In this document: positions 21,014 to 32,040 of the stretch, in pieces
Position numbering within the stretch: position 1 is the stretch's first letter
Layout: each line of letters begins with the position of its first letter
NCBI GenBank assembly: GCA_032718475.1
Contig: JAUCBJ010007504.1
Coordinates: 1 to 64,000 of the forward strand
Direction: 5' to 3'
From: Nemertoderma westbladi
Taxonomy: Eukaryota > Xenacoelomorpha > Nemertodermatida > Nemertodermatidae
DNA: 64,000 bases
Program-made: the position numbers and the translations under genes
The notes under the pieces: generated by a model
The model's database searches: none
Told to the model about the DNA's origin: nothing
The model's input: only the letters and a program-made list of their open reading frames with translations

Positions 21014-22306
21014 ATGGAATCTGTGAAACCATCACAACCAAAAATGATGTCATTAAGCGGTAGCTCTACTGATAGTGTGCCCGCCCCATACGTATCGGTG
21101 ATTACAGGTAAGAGTGTGTGGGGCCTCGAGTGTTTGGGGGAAGGAATAGAAATAAAAGCATTTAACGGGAAATACGTTCAATTCAACCGTTGGGGTGATA
21201 CCAAAGGACGCAACGTCGTACAAGAATCGGTAAGTCTTACTTACCAGAACATAAGATTCCTGTTTGACTTCCTCAATTATAATAAAATAGCCATTGAATA
21301 TTACAAGGAATACACCCGAGGCAATTTGCTTATAACACCGATAAATCATGCGTACTTACGCATTGGGAAAAACGGCGCATCAATTTTTATCTCGCGAAAA
21401 ATTCTAGATTACTTACAAAGCTTCTACGGCAAAGTCGTTCTTTCCCGTATTGAACCAAAAAAGAAGGAAATTCATGATGAGAATTTTATGGAGTTCGAAG
21501 ATTGTGGGTACATTGGATATATCTACGACTTTGAAGGGCAACGATTTGTCGGCGTTTGGGAAGCGGATGATATAGGTAGACAGCGAAAGGGTGTTATATA
21601 TTACGATGGGTTGAATCTCAGAGCGGATGAATTCTGTTTGCTCGACTTTAACATAGATAAGAATGTTAACGAGAATATCGATGAGGTTAGTATGAGGTAC
21701 ACATCAACCGTTAACAAAAACGGGATATATTTGTCTCACAACTTCGACACCAAGGTTATTTTCATCCCACGAAACAACGCAAATGTCGCGATAATTAAGC
21801 AATTACAGAAGTACGCGGACCACGATATTCCGTCTGGGTGTGAGTTTCTACCGATTAAAAAGTTAGTTGTTGAGGCTGCGATTGATGAATTAACGGACGA
21901 GGAACTAATGAAAGTGGAAATGCCGAACAATGCTACTCAGCTGAAGACGTCCGAAGCAGTAAAAGTCGCTGCTAAGAAAATGGATGAGAAAAAAATCTGG
22001 TTGCCCGCGATTCCGGAAAATGAACAGGTAGACAGCACTGAAAAAAAGAATGATTATAAGGATATTGATACCCTCGTTGGGGGTGTGAGCGCTCAGATGA
22101 AGATGAAAACACCTAAAGCCATGAAAGAACAAGCGCTTAAGCGAAAAATTGATCTCATCGTGAATAAAACACCTAGCTATGAGTATGAAGATATCAGCGA
22201 CTTTGAAGAGGACATCGTCAATGATACGGATGATGGTGAAGACATTTTCAATGAAATCGAGACTAATGGGCAACCTCAAATAAAGAAGAATAAACATTCA
22301 GTGTGA
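21014..22306 (+). CDS. 430-aa protein with a possible PC4-like region
   Basis: It starts at ATG 21014 after two TTG codons. Residues about 30-90 show the pattern of the PC4/p15 single-strand-DNA-binding fold: GIEIKAFNGKYVQFNRW strands, then a VSLTYQNIRFLFDFL helix. This is a weak eye-match, not a firm call. The middle (90-290) is a globular domain I do not recognise. The last 130 residues are lysine-rich then acidic (EDISDFEEDIVNDTDDGED). It diverges from the dUTPase-like gene and may belong to the same virus-like or element-derived cluster. Confidence 0.6.
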   Translation: MESVKPSQPKMMSLSGSSTDSVPAPYVSVITGKSVWGLECLGEGIEIKAFNGKYVQFNRWGDTKGRNVVQESVSLTYQNIRFLFDFLNYNKIAIEYYKEYTRGNLLITPINHAYLRIGKNGASIFISRKILDYLQSFYGKVVLSRIEPKKKEIHDENFMEFEDCGYIGYIYDFEGQRFVGVWEADDIGRQRKGVIYYDGLNLRADEFCLLDFNIDKNVNENIDEVSMRYTSTVNKNGIYLSHNFDTKVIFIPRNNANVAIIKQLQKYADHDIPSGCEFLPIKKLVVEAAIDELTDEELMKVEMPNNATQLKTSEAVKVAAKKMDEKKIWLPAIPENEQVDSTEKKNDYKDIDTLVGGVSAQMKMKTPKAMKEQALKRKIDLIVNKTPSYEYEDISDFEEDIVNDTDDGEDIFNEIETNGQPQIKKNKHSV

Positions 22307-22498
22307 ATCTTCGAGCGGTAGAAACTTTATTATATAAATAGACCATGTTTCTGGTTGGTGTCATGGTAACGGTTAAATTATTATCTGTGGGTTTAATGAA
22401 TTATCGATTGAAATAAAAATGTTATATAGATTTAGTTATTTATTTATTATACACGCATTTACCGGTATTTATTATTATTATTATTATACATATTATAC

Positions 22499-22939
22499 AT
22501 GGATGTGGTTAGAGAAGATGAGATTGTGGTGGATGAGATTGTAGAGGATGATGAGAGTATCGAGGATGATGAGATTGTGGAGGATGGAGATGATAATGAG
22601 AACGAAATGATACTGGTAGCAATGTATTTGACAGAAAAAGATGAAGCGCGAGTGCAGAGATTGTTAGAGCCTAGGAATGCGTGGGAGGTGATAGAAAAAA
22701 AGTATTATATGGAGGAAGAGGCGAAGAAAAACAAGAGTGTGTGGGGGGAAGATTGGGAGTTGGAGATGGCGGCTGAGGGGGATAGGAGAGCAAAGGAGGC
22801 TGAGAGGTGCGCGCGGGAGAAGGCAATGGAAGAAAGGATTGAAATGTTGATGGGAATGTTAGAGATGTTAGGCGGTGGCGGAGGTAATGGCAATAATGTG
22901 GTGGATGTAGATAGCGAGGATAGCGGGATAAATGGGTGA
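22499..22939 (+). CDS. 146-aa acidic coiled-coil protein
   Basis: ATG-initiated. The first 45 residues are repeats of DEIVEDDE type. Then comes a Glu/Lys/Arg-rich helical segment (EEEAKKNKS..., AMEERIEMLMGMLEML) and a Gly/Asp tail. No family is recognised; codon use is AT- and purine-rich. It follows the 430-aa gene by about 190 bp on the same strand. It may be a real small gene or a purine-rich open stretch. Confidence 0.4.
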   Translation: MDVVREDEIVVDEIVEDDESIEDDEIVEDGDDNENEMILVAMYLTEKDEARVQRLLEPRNAWEVIEKKYYMEEEAKKNKSVWGEDWELEMAAEGDRRAKEAERCAREKAMEERIEMLMGMLEMLGGGGGNGNNVVDVDSEDSGING

Positions 22940-23669
22940 GGTGGTGGAAGAAATTTTAAAATAGTAATGGTGATGGATTTAAGTATAATAATCAAATTTG
23001 TCGGTATAATGATAATATTATAAATACAATAACCTTACTTCGCCGTAGCTCGCCCCACAACTCATTAATGGCGCCCATATGCTAAGGCTTCACTCGCTTC
23101 ATGGCTCGCCCCATTTTTTCAATGTTGGAAAGGAATGAAGGGGACGTCGGGTGATGGCGGTAGTGGTAATGATGTTGTGGGTGAGGAAGAACTCACTTCA
23201 CGGCTCGCCCCCATAAGTCTGTGTTTATTTACCTTTTTTAGTTGTTGCGTCATAACCTTACTTCGGCGCTATCACTCACACTTCGACGCTATCACTCACT
23301 TCATGGCTCGCCCCATAGGTAGAATAATCAAATCATGTTAAAGACTTTTATAATAACAAACGTCTGCAACCCACTTACTATATTGGGTTTTACCTATTGC
23401 GGTTCAAGGTCAAACGCCGACCGGTAGACACGAATTAATTAAATTACTTCCGCCTGCAAACTGGCCTTATACCGCGTATGTCACATATATACACAGCGGT
23501 GACATATGTTACATATGCACAATGGTAACCATGGTAACCATAGTAAGTGGGTGGGGCAACAATAGTAATCATAGTAAGTAGGCGGGGCAAGAGCCGTTCG
23601 GCAAATTCTTTAACATGGTAGACTATGGCAGACGCTGTCTCAATCACGTTGTTTAGCCTACTACTACCG
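22940..23669. other. Noncoding, with dispersed GGCTCGCCCC motifs and a 31-bp duplication
   Basis: CACTTCRTGGCTCGCCCC-type motifs occur at about 23045, 23095, 23195 and 23300, and again at 52200; they look like pieces of a short interspersed repeat. At 23528-23595 a roughly 31-bp unit ending GTAAGTRGGYGGGGCAA is duplicated just before the BEL copy 2 homology starts. Confidence 0.5.
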
Positions 23670-26444
23670 GCATATAAGATGGTAGTAAAAAACATGGGGG
23701 CCAAGTCGTCTTCATTTGCGATGACTATGGTAGTGAGAGACACAGTTAAGGGAAAAGAAGATAGATACAGCACTAGGGCCGTCGATATGATTCGACGTGG
23801 TTTCTACATAGACGACGGAATGGGGTCTGGAAATACGGTTAAGGAGATACTGGACACAGGGCGCGAGGTTCGCGACATCCTAAAAGGATCCGTCTTTAAT
23901 CTGACCAAATTCCAATCCAGTTCGGAAGAATTTATCAAGGCAATAGAAGACAAGAGGCCAGAATCGACCATGGATAATCCAACAACAGTCAAAGGGCAGG
24001 ACATGGCGAATAAGAGAACACAATCTCAACAGAAGGCATTGGGAATCGTGTGGGATAGAGAGACAGACAAATTGAAGTATCAGCTGAGCCAGGAGGGCGC
24101 AGACACCCATACAAAGAGGGGCTATGTATCGTATATAGCAAGGATATACGATCCCCTAGGCCTAGCATCCCCATTATTAGTCACGGGGAAACAGATACTC
24201 AAGAGAGTATACAAATTGAAGGATGAGTGGGACGTAGAGGTACCAGAGGAAATCAAGAAACAGTGGAACAAGTGGACAGGAGACTTGGAGAAGATGGAAA
24301 CATACGACATGCCACGTGTGTATTTCCCGGATGGGAACATGACGAATCTGGACTTACACATGTTCTCCGATGCGTCGCTGGAGGCGTACGGAGCGGCACT
24401 CTACTTAGTACAACGAGAGGTGGCTCAAAAGCCCAGACTAGCCTTTAGCAAAGCAAAGTCGATGCCGCCAGATTCAGCATCTGTTCCCAAGTTGGAATTA
24501 ACAGCTGCGAGACTAGGAGTTAGAGCCACAGCCTACCTAGTGGATACTATTCCCAACATAGTGGAGACACACTACTGAACGGACTCCATGGTAGTGCTTG
24601 GTTGGCTACATAACGAAAGGACAAGATACCCGATATTCGTCGCGAATAGAGTGGACGAAATAAGAGCGACCACAGAACTGGAAAGGTGGCACTACTGCCC
24701 AACAGACAAGAACCCAGCGGACTTGCTGTCGAGGGGCGTGGAACGCCACTCTTTCTTGAAGAAGGAAGTATTGTGGCAACATGGGCCACAATTTCTGAGC
24801 GATAAGGAGGCCTGGCCGCCGATGAGAAAGGTGGAGCCGGGCTCAGAAGTAGTGTCAGAGGGAGAAGAAGGAGATTCAGAGGGAGAAGAGATATACTCCC
24901 AGATGGTGAGGGAGATTAGGGACGTGCAACCAAAATGAGAACTGTGCGATAACCCGACGGATAAACTCCTCAGCTACAGTTCTAGTTGGTATAAGACCAC
25001 GAAACTAGTGGCGTACTGGAGAGCTTTCGGGGATTTCCTCGCGGGAGTTGGCAAGGACAAGAAGATCAGGACAACCATAGATCTGGAAGGAGCGGCCAAG
25101 GCAGTGATCCGCTATGAACAACGGAAGAACTACGGCGACGAGGTGGAACGCGTCGGTAACCAACAGCACCTCCGACGGGACAGCGAGCTGATTACGCTGT
25201 CGCCACAACTCAATGACGATGGGATTCTAGTAATGAATTCTAGGGTGGGATATAACAACAGCATAGTCGTACCACCGAAACCCATCATCATTCCCACAGG
25301 ATCGCCAATAGTCCACCAGATTATCTGGGACTCCCACAAATCAATTTTGCATGGGGGCACCAACCAAACCCTCACAGAGATAAGGAGGACCTATTGGGTC
25401 AAACAACTGAGAAAGAAGGTAAAAGCGGTAGTGGGGCAGTGCCAGACCTGCCGACGAGCGAAGAAGGAGCGAGCCGTACAGGAGATGGCACCACTACCAG
25501 CGAGTAGGGTAAGACAGCACGACCCGCCATTTACGCATTGCGGTGTGGACATGTTCGGGCCGATAAAGATCAAAGTGATGCGACACACGGAGAAACGCTA
25601 CGGCATTATCTTCGTATGCAACAACACACGGGCAGTGGGGATAGAACTCGCCCAAGATGCAACCGCATCAGCATTCATTAATGCCTTAGAAAGGTTTAGA
25701 GACCGCAAAGGTGGGACGATCGCAGTGATATACAGCAACAACGGCACCAACTTTGTGGGCGCAGAGAGTGAGATGGCGGAGGCCTTGGACATCTTGGAAG
25801 GGGAGGAAGTCAGGGCGGCCATGAGACGACGACAGGTGAAGTGGGAGAGAAGGACGCCGTATGCACCACATACACTAGGATGCGTCGAGAGACTGGTGGG
25901 CAGTTCAAAGCGTCTAATGACGAAGTTAATGAACACCCACATGGTCACGGAGGACATCTTGAGGACAGTGCTTGCAAAGTGTGAGGGCATCATTAATAGT
26001 AGACCGCTATATCCGGAGAATGATGACCCTGAGTCACTAGACGTGCTGATGCCTAGCCACTTTCTGATGGAAAGGCCAGCAACCATCGATATGCAGGGTG
26101 TAAACCCAGATGACATACACTCTCGCCAGAGTTGGAAAGTCGCTAAAGCAATAAACGCAGAGTATTGGAGGAGGTGGGTCGAGGAATACCTACCCACGCT
26201 CCATAAAAGGAGTAAGTGGAGGAAACAAAATAGGGAGTTAAGAGAGGGAGATCTCGTAATCGTTACGGATGATACTATCATCAACAACCAGTGGCGGTTG
26301 GCGAGAGTTGTAGGCACCTACTCCGACGAGGACGGAAGAGTCCGATCGGTAGAAGTGCGGATAGGTGGCAAGATAGGTGCGAAGGACAGAAAAACCTACA
26401 GGAGAGCTGTGGGAAAATGCTGTCTGTTAGAAGGGGCACCTTAG
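23670..26444 (+). pseudogene. BEL/Pao pol (copy 2): RT fragment, RNase H, integrase
   Basis: One continuous frame with in-frame TGA at 24576-24578 (Trp in copy 1, in the RNase H WTDSM motif) and at 24936-24938 (next to a 3-bp deletion). RT keeps the D-D pair as IDDGM in place of VDDGM. The integrase core keeps GVDMFGP and the Glu (GCVERL), but the central Asp is Asn (YSNNG; codon 25737-25739 AAC versus GAC), which should abolish catalysis. The DUF5641-like tail ends at the same residues as copy 1. Confidence 0.88.
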
Positions 26445-26468
26445 TAGAGTTAGAGAAAAGTTTAGTCG

Positions 26469-26520
26469 TCCAAGTTTTGGACTGAGGGGGGTGGGATTGA
26501 GGGCGAGACGCCCTTCCCAC
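26469..26520 (+). promoter_or_regulatory. Stem-loops and G-rich tract after pol (copy 2)
   Basis: TCCAAGTTTTGGA hairpin (26469-26481), a G6-containing purine tract (26485-26495), then the nested stem GTGGGA/TCCCAC around GGGCG-AGA-CGCCC (26491-26520). It is followed by AAATAAAATAAAATAAAA, which includes AATAAA signals. The same order occurs in copy 1, so this may be the 3' end of a gag-pol RNA. Confidence 0.6.
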
Positions 26521-26559
26521 ACAAATAAAATAAAATAAAATAAAAATAATAGTACGTAG

Positions 26560-27150
26560 TAGGTACGCAGTTAATAGGCAGAAGGTAGAAGTTGTTAGAA
26601 GGTACGTAGTACCTAGAGTTAGTTAATTAGTTAGGAGGTACGTAGTACCGTTAGGTTAGAAGAGTTAGAGGGTACGTAAGTACTGATAGTTAGTTAGAGT
26701 TAGAGTTAGAGGGTACGTAAGTACTGATAGTTAGTTAGAGTTAGAGTTAGAGGGTACATAAGTACCGCTAGTTAGTTAGAGTTAGAGTTAGAGGGTACGT
26801 AAGTACCGCTAGTTAGTTAGAGTTAGAGTTAGAGGGTACGTAAGTACCGCTAGTTAGTTAGAGTTAGAGGGTACGTAAGTACCGCAAGTTAGTTAGAGTT
26901 AGAGTTAGAGGGTACGTAGTACCGTTAGTTAGAGAAGAGTTAGAGTTAGAGGGTACGTAGTACCGTTAGTTAGAGAAGAGTTAGAGTTAGAGGGTACGTA
27001 GTACCGTTAGTTAGAGGAGAGTTAGAGGGTACGTAAGTACCGCTAGTTAGTTAGAGGAGAGTTAGAGGGTACGTAAGTACCGCTAGTTAGTTAGAGAAGA
27101 GTTAGATGGTACGTAGTACCGTTAGTTAGAGAGAGAGAGAGTAGGAGGTA
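26560..27150 (+). repeat. About 40-bp minisatellite with palindromic GGTACGTA(A)GTACC core (copy 2)
   Basis: About 13-14 units: GGTACGTAGTACC or GGTACGTAAGTACC, then GTTAGTTAGAGTTAGAG. It sits exactly where copy 1 has its 48-bp array. Unit length and spacer sequence have drifted between copies while the palindrome is kept. Confidence 0.85.
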
Positions 27151-27199
27151 GAAGGGTATATAAGATATATATATTAGTTAGCAGTAAGTAGCGTTAGTA

Positions 27200-27300
27200 G
27201 CGAGAGGGGGGCATATGAGTACAGCTGGATAAATCTTGTGGCCACACGACGCATACTGCTGTACTACATAGGCCCACAGAGTAGGCCAGAATGTGGATTA
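27200..27300 (+). promoter_or_regulatory. Conserved noncoding block with internal polypurine tract (copy 2)
   Basis: GCGAGAGGGGGGCATAT (G6 at 27206-27211), then AGTACAGCTGGATAAATC and ACGACGCATACTGCTGTACT. Matches copy 1 at 7890-7975. It lies between the minisatellite and ORF3, about 330 bp before the ORF3 ATG. Confidence 0.55.
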
Positions 27301-27630
27301 GAGAATAGAATAATCCATAGGCAACAGTAAGTAGTAGGACAGTAGGATTGAAATCAAAATAGATAAATAAATAGAATGGAGCTGAAAGTTACAAAATAAC
27401 GGCAACACAAGGAAAGTTGTTCTAGAACATAATAAAAGTAACGGACGGAAATTGTAAATTAGGCTCATTTACTAGCTTCAAGATTAATTAGCAATAAATT
27501 TAGGTTAAAAGGCGCAGTTAAGTAGAAATAGGCCATTATCGAACCGTACAGAACATCCTAGATACATCACTCATCTGTATTGCGCCTTAGTAAGGCACCA
27601 CCTTGCAGGTGAGCGAGTGTAGTGTTTGGA

Positions 27631-30177
27631 ATGGCGAGCAAGCTGATCAGAAAGAGGAAAGCGGAGTCAGGAGGAAAGGAGATACTGGTGGATTTCACCG
27701 AGAGGCATCCGGAAGAGAAGACGAAAGGATACTACGAGAGGTTGGAAAGGGGTCACGCGGCACGAGCGCTGCAGGATCACTTCCGGGAGATGCACAAACA
27801 GCGGCTGGTCGGGACCTACGGGATGCCGTCGCTGGACAACGCGATCTCCCGACACTTCCACTACGTAGTGAAAGGGGACGAGGCGAAGTTCGGGATTCCG
27901 AAATACCCGAGGGAATCACCGAGGAAGGACTGGAAGAGATTCATAGAGTCCGTCAATAGGGGAGGATATATGATCCTAGATGACGAGGGAACCGTGGAAG
28001 ACGAGGAGGGTTCGAGACGAGGATCGGCGGGGTCGGCCAGGACCATACTCCTACATTTGGCCGCGCCAAATGGGGACATCTTCTTATTCGATCTAGGAAC
28101 GTATGGGAAGAAGGACGGCCCGAAATTAAACCGATTGCCGAAAGCGGTACAAGTCTTGGTAAGAGAGAAGTCGACGACGAAAGTAGGATCGGCGATTCGC
28201 GAGGATGCGGAGAGAATCATCGGTCCGGACGCCACCAACCTCCTGGATATGCAAAAGGTCTTTATGGCTATGATGGCACCGGATGGGTTGGGGGTAGTCG
28301 GAAACACAGGCCAATGCGGGGCGGTGGCTATGGGCCAACTATTGGGGCTCGTGTGTCACAAACCGATGGACTGGGGGAAGTTCAGGGAAGAATACGGAGC
28401 AGAACTAGCAAACTCGCTAAAGTGGAGAGCGAGACCGGGAAAACAAGAGGTATATCAATTCCGCAGAGGAGCGATAAAGGTATATCAGAAGCGATATATC
28501 CTTCAGGAGGATTGGATGATGATAAGTTTGCTCAACTTATTCATGACCGTGGTTATCGAGAGGGAACCAGCGGCATTTCTATTATCGGGATCACCCCTAA
28601 GCTACAGGAGAGCCTTTAAAGTGGCCTTCGACGGTCTGGTAGACCACCTGGGGCTGAAGGGCGAGTCGGTGTACTACGACAGCCGACATCTAGTAGACGG
28701 GGAGATAGATACGCCGTATCAGAGATGGGAGCAGTTAGAGACGGATAGACGAGAAACAAAGCGACTGGAAGAAGTCGCTAGACGAGAGAGGATAGAAGCA
28801 GAGGAGAGGGAAGAGGAGGCCAGGACACAGAGTTACGGCTTCAAGGAACAGGCAGGCTTAGACGAGCTTCGTTGGACTTCATCGGGGAGTTCGGGTGAGT
28901 CTCTAGGGCGAGAACTGGGATGGACGGTGGGTTCACCGAAACAGTCGACGTCGGGGTTGCAAGCGATGCCCATACCAGGGGGCGCCGAGGGCGACCAACC
29001 ACTAAGAAAGTTAGGGGAGCTAGAGGGATGGAGAGCCACGGGCGAGAGCCAAGGCGGGAAAGGACATAGTGGATCCATCGGGATACTGGGGTTGGAACCA
29101 CTGTGAGAGGAGGATGAGGACGACGACGAGTTCGGGGAGATGCCGCCCATCGAGAGGATAGGCCACTCGGACACGGACTGGGTTGGCGGGAGGGTGGTGA
29201 CGACCAGTGGGGCGAGAGCCTTCTGGGAAAAACCCGGCAAGCGGGCCTGGGTGCATGAGGAGCCGGTGATGGATTTCGCGGGGAGCACTATCAGGTTGGG
29301 CGAGCAACCGGGGACGGCACCACGGGTAGTATTCGGAGAGACGATGCCCGGGAGGGGCGAGGAGATCGACGTAAACAGGGACGCTAAAGTCCAGAAGTTT
29401 GCCTATCAGCGACTCCACAGACCGCGGAGATTGCTTGGGACAAAAGACGACGTGGGGCGGGAGACCTTGGTACTCGGTTGCGACTACTGTGGGAGACAGA
29501 CCCACCAGGAAAGGAGCTGCTTGTACCGGTTCCAAAAGGGAACCTTTTGTCTCTACTGCCGAGAGTCGAGCCACAGGATGGGGGCGTGTCCACGGTTGCA
29601 TAACCGATGTCCAAAGTGCAACTTTCAGGGACACTTCGGACGCCAGTGCGACTGGATGGACGACGAAGAGAAGTTCAGGATCTTCGAGGAATGGGCCGAC
29701 GTCGGGGCGAGGACCCGGCAACGCATGAAGGCCCAGGAGTTCAAGTGGGGCTTTTTCCTTATCAATCAGGAGGCTCACATGGAAATCATAAAGTGGAGGC
29801 TACCGTTTACCTATCAAGAGGTAGCAACGGCGGCGTCGTATGCCGGAGTGATGAACACACAAAGATACTTGGACAGATGGAGCCCACAGAATCGAGGGGA
29901 GTTTAGGGATTTCTTGGCGGAGCACGTGAAACGAGCAATGAAGATGATCCTATGGGACGCCACAAGGGGGAGACAACAGGGCCACTCGGAGGGGCCACCG
30001 GCGAAGCGGTATCGGGCACTAATAACACCAGCGCCCAAGGAGCCAACAACCGGAATCAGCAGGGAGGTGGCGGCGAAAGTCCGAAAGCAGAAAGCGGATC
30101 CCAGAGGGGCGGTGGTAACCAAGAAACGACCCAGGGAAGAGGACGCCAGGGGGAACTATCCCCAGAGGAACAGATAG
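27631..30177 (+). pseudogene. BEL ORF3 (copy 2): exonuclease-like protein with three CCHC knuckles, one TGA
   Basis: 848 codons from ATG 27631, in one frame, with a single in-frame TGA at 29104-29106. Residues 114-300 hold the exonuclease-like motifs: LDDEG at 116-120, a TILLHLA / IFLFDL strand pair, KVGSAIREDAE near 184-194, LLDMQ, and YILQEDW near 295. Three CX2CX4HX4C knuckles lie at about 617-675, after an acidic EDDDDE stretch. The C-terminus is basic (KKRPREED). Gene order, spacing from pol (about 1.2 kb) and motifs match copy 1, so ORF3 belongs to the element. No family is certain; a DEDD 3'-5' exonuclease such as WRN/EXD1 is the best guess. Confidence 0.82.
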
Positions 30178-30848
30178 GCTTACAGAGCCGAGGGAGAGAA
30201 ATTGGGACTTGGACGTGGTACGCCTGGAAGGCGCCGCGTGGGACGTACGAACTATTAAGTACAAATTTAATTAATGCAAATAATCATAATAAGTGCAATT
30301 TGTATGTACGTACGTAGTAATTAGCAGTAAAATACATACGTTCGGAGTAAGTACTATAGTCATACAACCTTTCTCAATTAGCTACTGGGACTGGGGGGAT
30401 AACTGACTATAGCACTATGGACGAGACACCAGACGATTTCACACTTCTTGAGTGCGACGGCACAAAAGGGGGGGGAGATTTGTCAGAAGGGGTGAGGAAG
30501 TCGAAGTGGGGTTGAGGGACGGAGTAATGGTGCAAAGTGCGGAGAGAGTGCGGACGCAATTCTAGTGTGGGGGGGGGGGAATGAGAGTTTGAGTGAAGGA
30601 CGAGGAGGTCCGAGGGTATGTGAGAGTTGGAGTGAGAGTGGAAGAGAGATAGGGCGAAAGTGTTGGGGAAACAAAAGTTGCGCGAGAGGTAAGCGCAATC
30701 GGCCCGACATGAGACACCAGGCATTAGGGTAGCGTTATCATACCCATAGGGAGCGGCCTGGACAGCCGACTCCGTGAGAAAAGATTTCCACCCCACACCC
30801 GATACTAGATCGGGATCCCGCGGGATTGCAGCGCACTTTTTGGTTGAT

Positions 30849-30884
30849 GCTATCTTCTTACCGGGAAGATAGCATGGGGGGGAG
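30849..30884 (+). promoter_or_regulatory. Hairpin and polypurine tract before the 3' LTR (copy 2)
   Basis: GCTATCTTC/GAAGATAGC stem with loop TTACCGG, then ATGGGGGGGAG up to the LTR. Stem, loop and tract match copy 1. Confidence 0.75.
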
Positions 30885-31427
30885 TGTTAGCTTATTCAAT
30901 CCCGCTAACACCCTATAAATGTTAAGCCGATAAGCAATATTGGGGGCCACGAGATTGGGGTAATAACCAACTCGTGTCACCCCAACAAAATGGGAAGGTG
31001 AACAACACAACAAGGGTCAGGGGCCAAACCCCTAACCCAGAGAGAACAGGTGGAGTGAAGGGGATCACTCCAAGGGCGCCAACAAGGGTATCAACCAATC
31101 AGAGGGGGGGAAGCATCGATTGAGTAGCAATAAGGCCACCGTGCAATATAACCAGTAACCTGTAATCATATCACTTCAGTTATCTATTGGTGCTAGTTAG
31201 GTTAGTTAGTTTAGCTAGGGAAGGACCGGGACTTTAGTTACCGTATCCCGCCTTCTGCATACAACAACGTTATCTCAATTACACCTATATCTATATACCC
31301 TATATATCTATATCAGTCATTATATACAACGAACGACACGGATTCCCTTTTCTACCTTTCATACACACGGTGGGGACGAGTGAACTAAACAACAGATAAA
31401 TCGGGATCCTTCCTGGATCCCGTCACA
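30885..31427 (+). repeat. 3' LTR of BEL copy 2
   Basis: 543 bp, starts TGTTAGCTTATTCAATCCCG and ends CCCGTCACA. Patchy similarity to the copy 1 LTR: the start, a GCAATATTGG block, a GTGCAATATA block and the end are kept, while the middle differs, showing that the two copies are from separate subfamilies. Confidence 0.8.
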
Positions 31428-32038
31428 GAAAACAAATCCAGAACAATTAAAATACATTTTACAACACTTAACATTATATAAGTATAATATATAATTATGG
31501 GAAAGGGTAGCAGCCAATAGCATAGCTAGTCGAGGGCTGCTACCGGTGGGAGGGTTTGGGGGATGGGGGGGGGGGGGGGGGGGGTGGGGTGGGGAGTGTG
31601 AGTGGGGTTTGGACTGTGACTTTACAATTTTGAACTTAACTTAAATTTTGTGGTCGTTTTTTTTTCAGTTAGCAGAAAATATCTAGATTCTTGTAGTCTA
31701 CACATCACCTGGCATAAACTAATCGGACGCACACACACAGTCGCACAGAGCTACAACAGGAATTAACAATTATTTAAAATTATAATGTTAGACCTGTTGT
31801 TTCCTTGTCCTGTTGTTTGAACGTACTACATATGTATTCTAGAATACACTATTTTATGAATTGTGCTAAAGTCAAGCAATGGAAAAAACGTGGCAAAAAC
31901 GCGGTGAAAACGTGGAAAAAAAGCGGCCAAAAATAAGGCAACCAAAATGGTCCTTAACGAAATAGGAAATGTCAGAGAACAACTGTTATTCTCATCCTAA
32001 ACCAATTATTCAAACCATTATTGGAATCCTGAAATAAT
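31428..32038. other. Noncoding spacer with a G-rich run
   Basis: A nearly pure G tract lies at about 31557-31600. No gene or clear repeat is seen otherwise. Confidence 0.45.
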
Positions 32039-32040
32039 TA

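Larger units (their letters stand above)
23670..31427 (+). mobile_element. BEL/Pao LTR retrotransposon copy 2, 5'-truncated
   Basis: Homology to copy 1 starts abruptly inside the RT (AYKM-type codons at 23670) and continues through RNase H, integrase, the stem-loop, the palindromic minisatellite, ORF3, the hairpin/polypurine tract and the 3' LTR. Gag, protease and the RT N-terminus are gone. All visible stops in the two reading frames are TGA, and no frameshift is seen. Confidence 0.9.

Noticed and set aside
21014-22306. Firm assignment of the 430-aa protein as a PC4 transcription coactivator
   Set aside because: Only a strand/helix pattern over about 60 residues fits; kept as a possibility and not as a name.
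30407-30796. 129-codon minus-strand ORF near the end of BEL copy 2
   Set aside because: Ser/Pro-rich low complexity in the untranslated region before the LTR; the counterpart in copy 1 (4298-4703) does not keep the frame.
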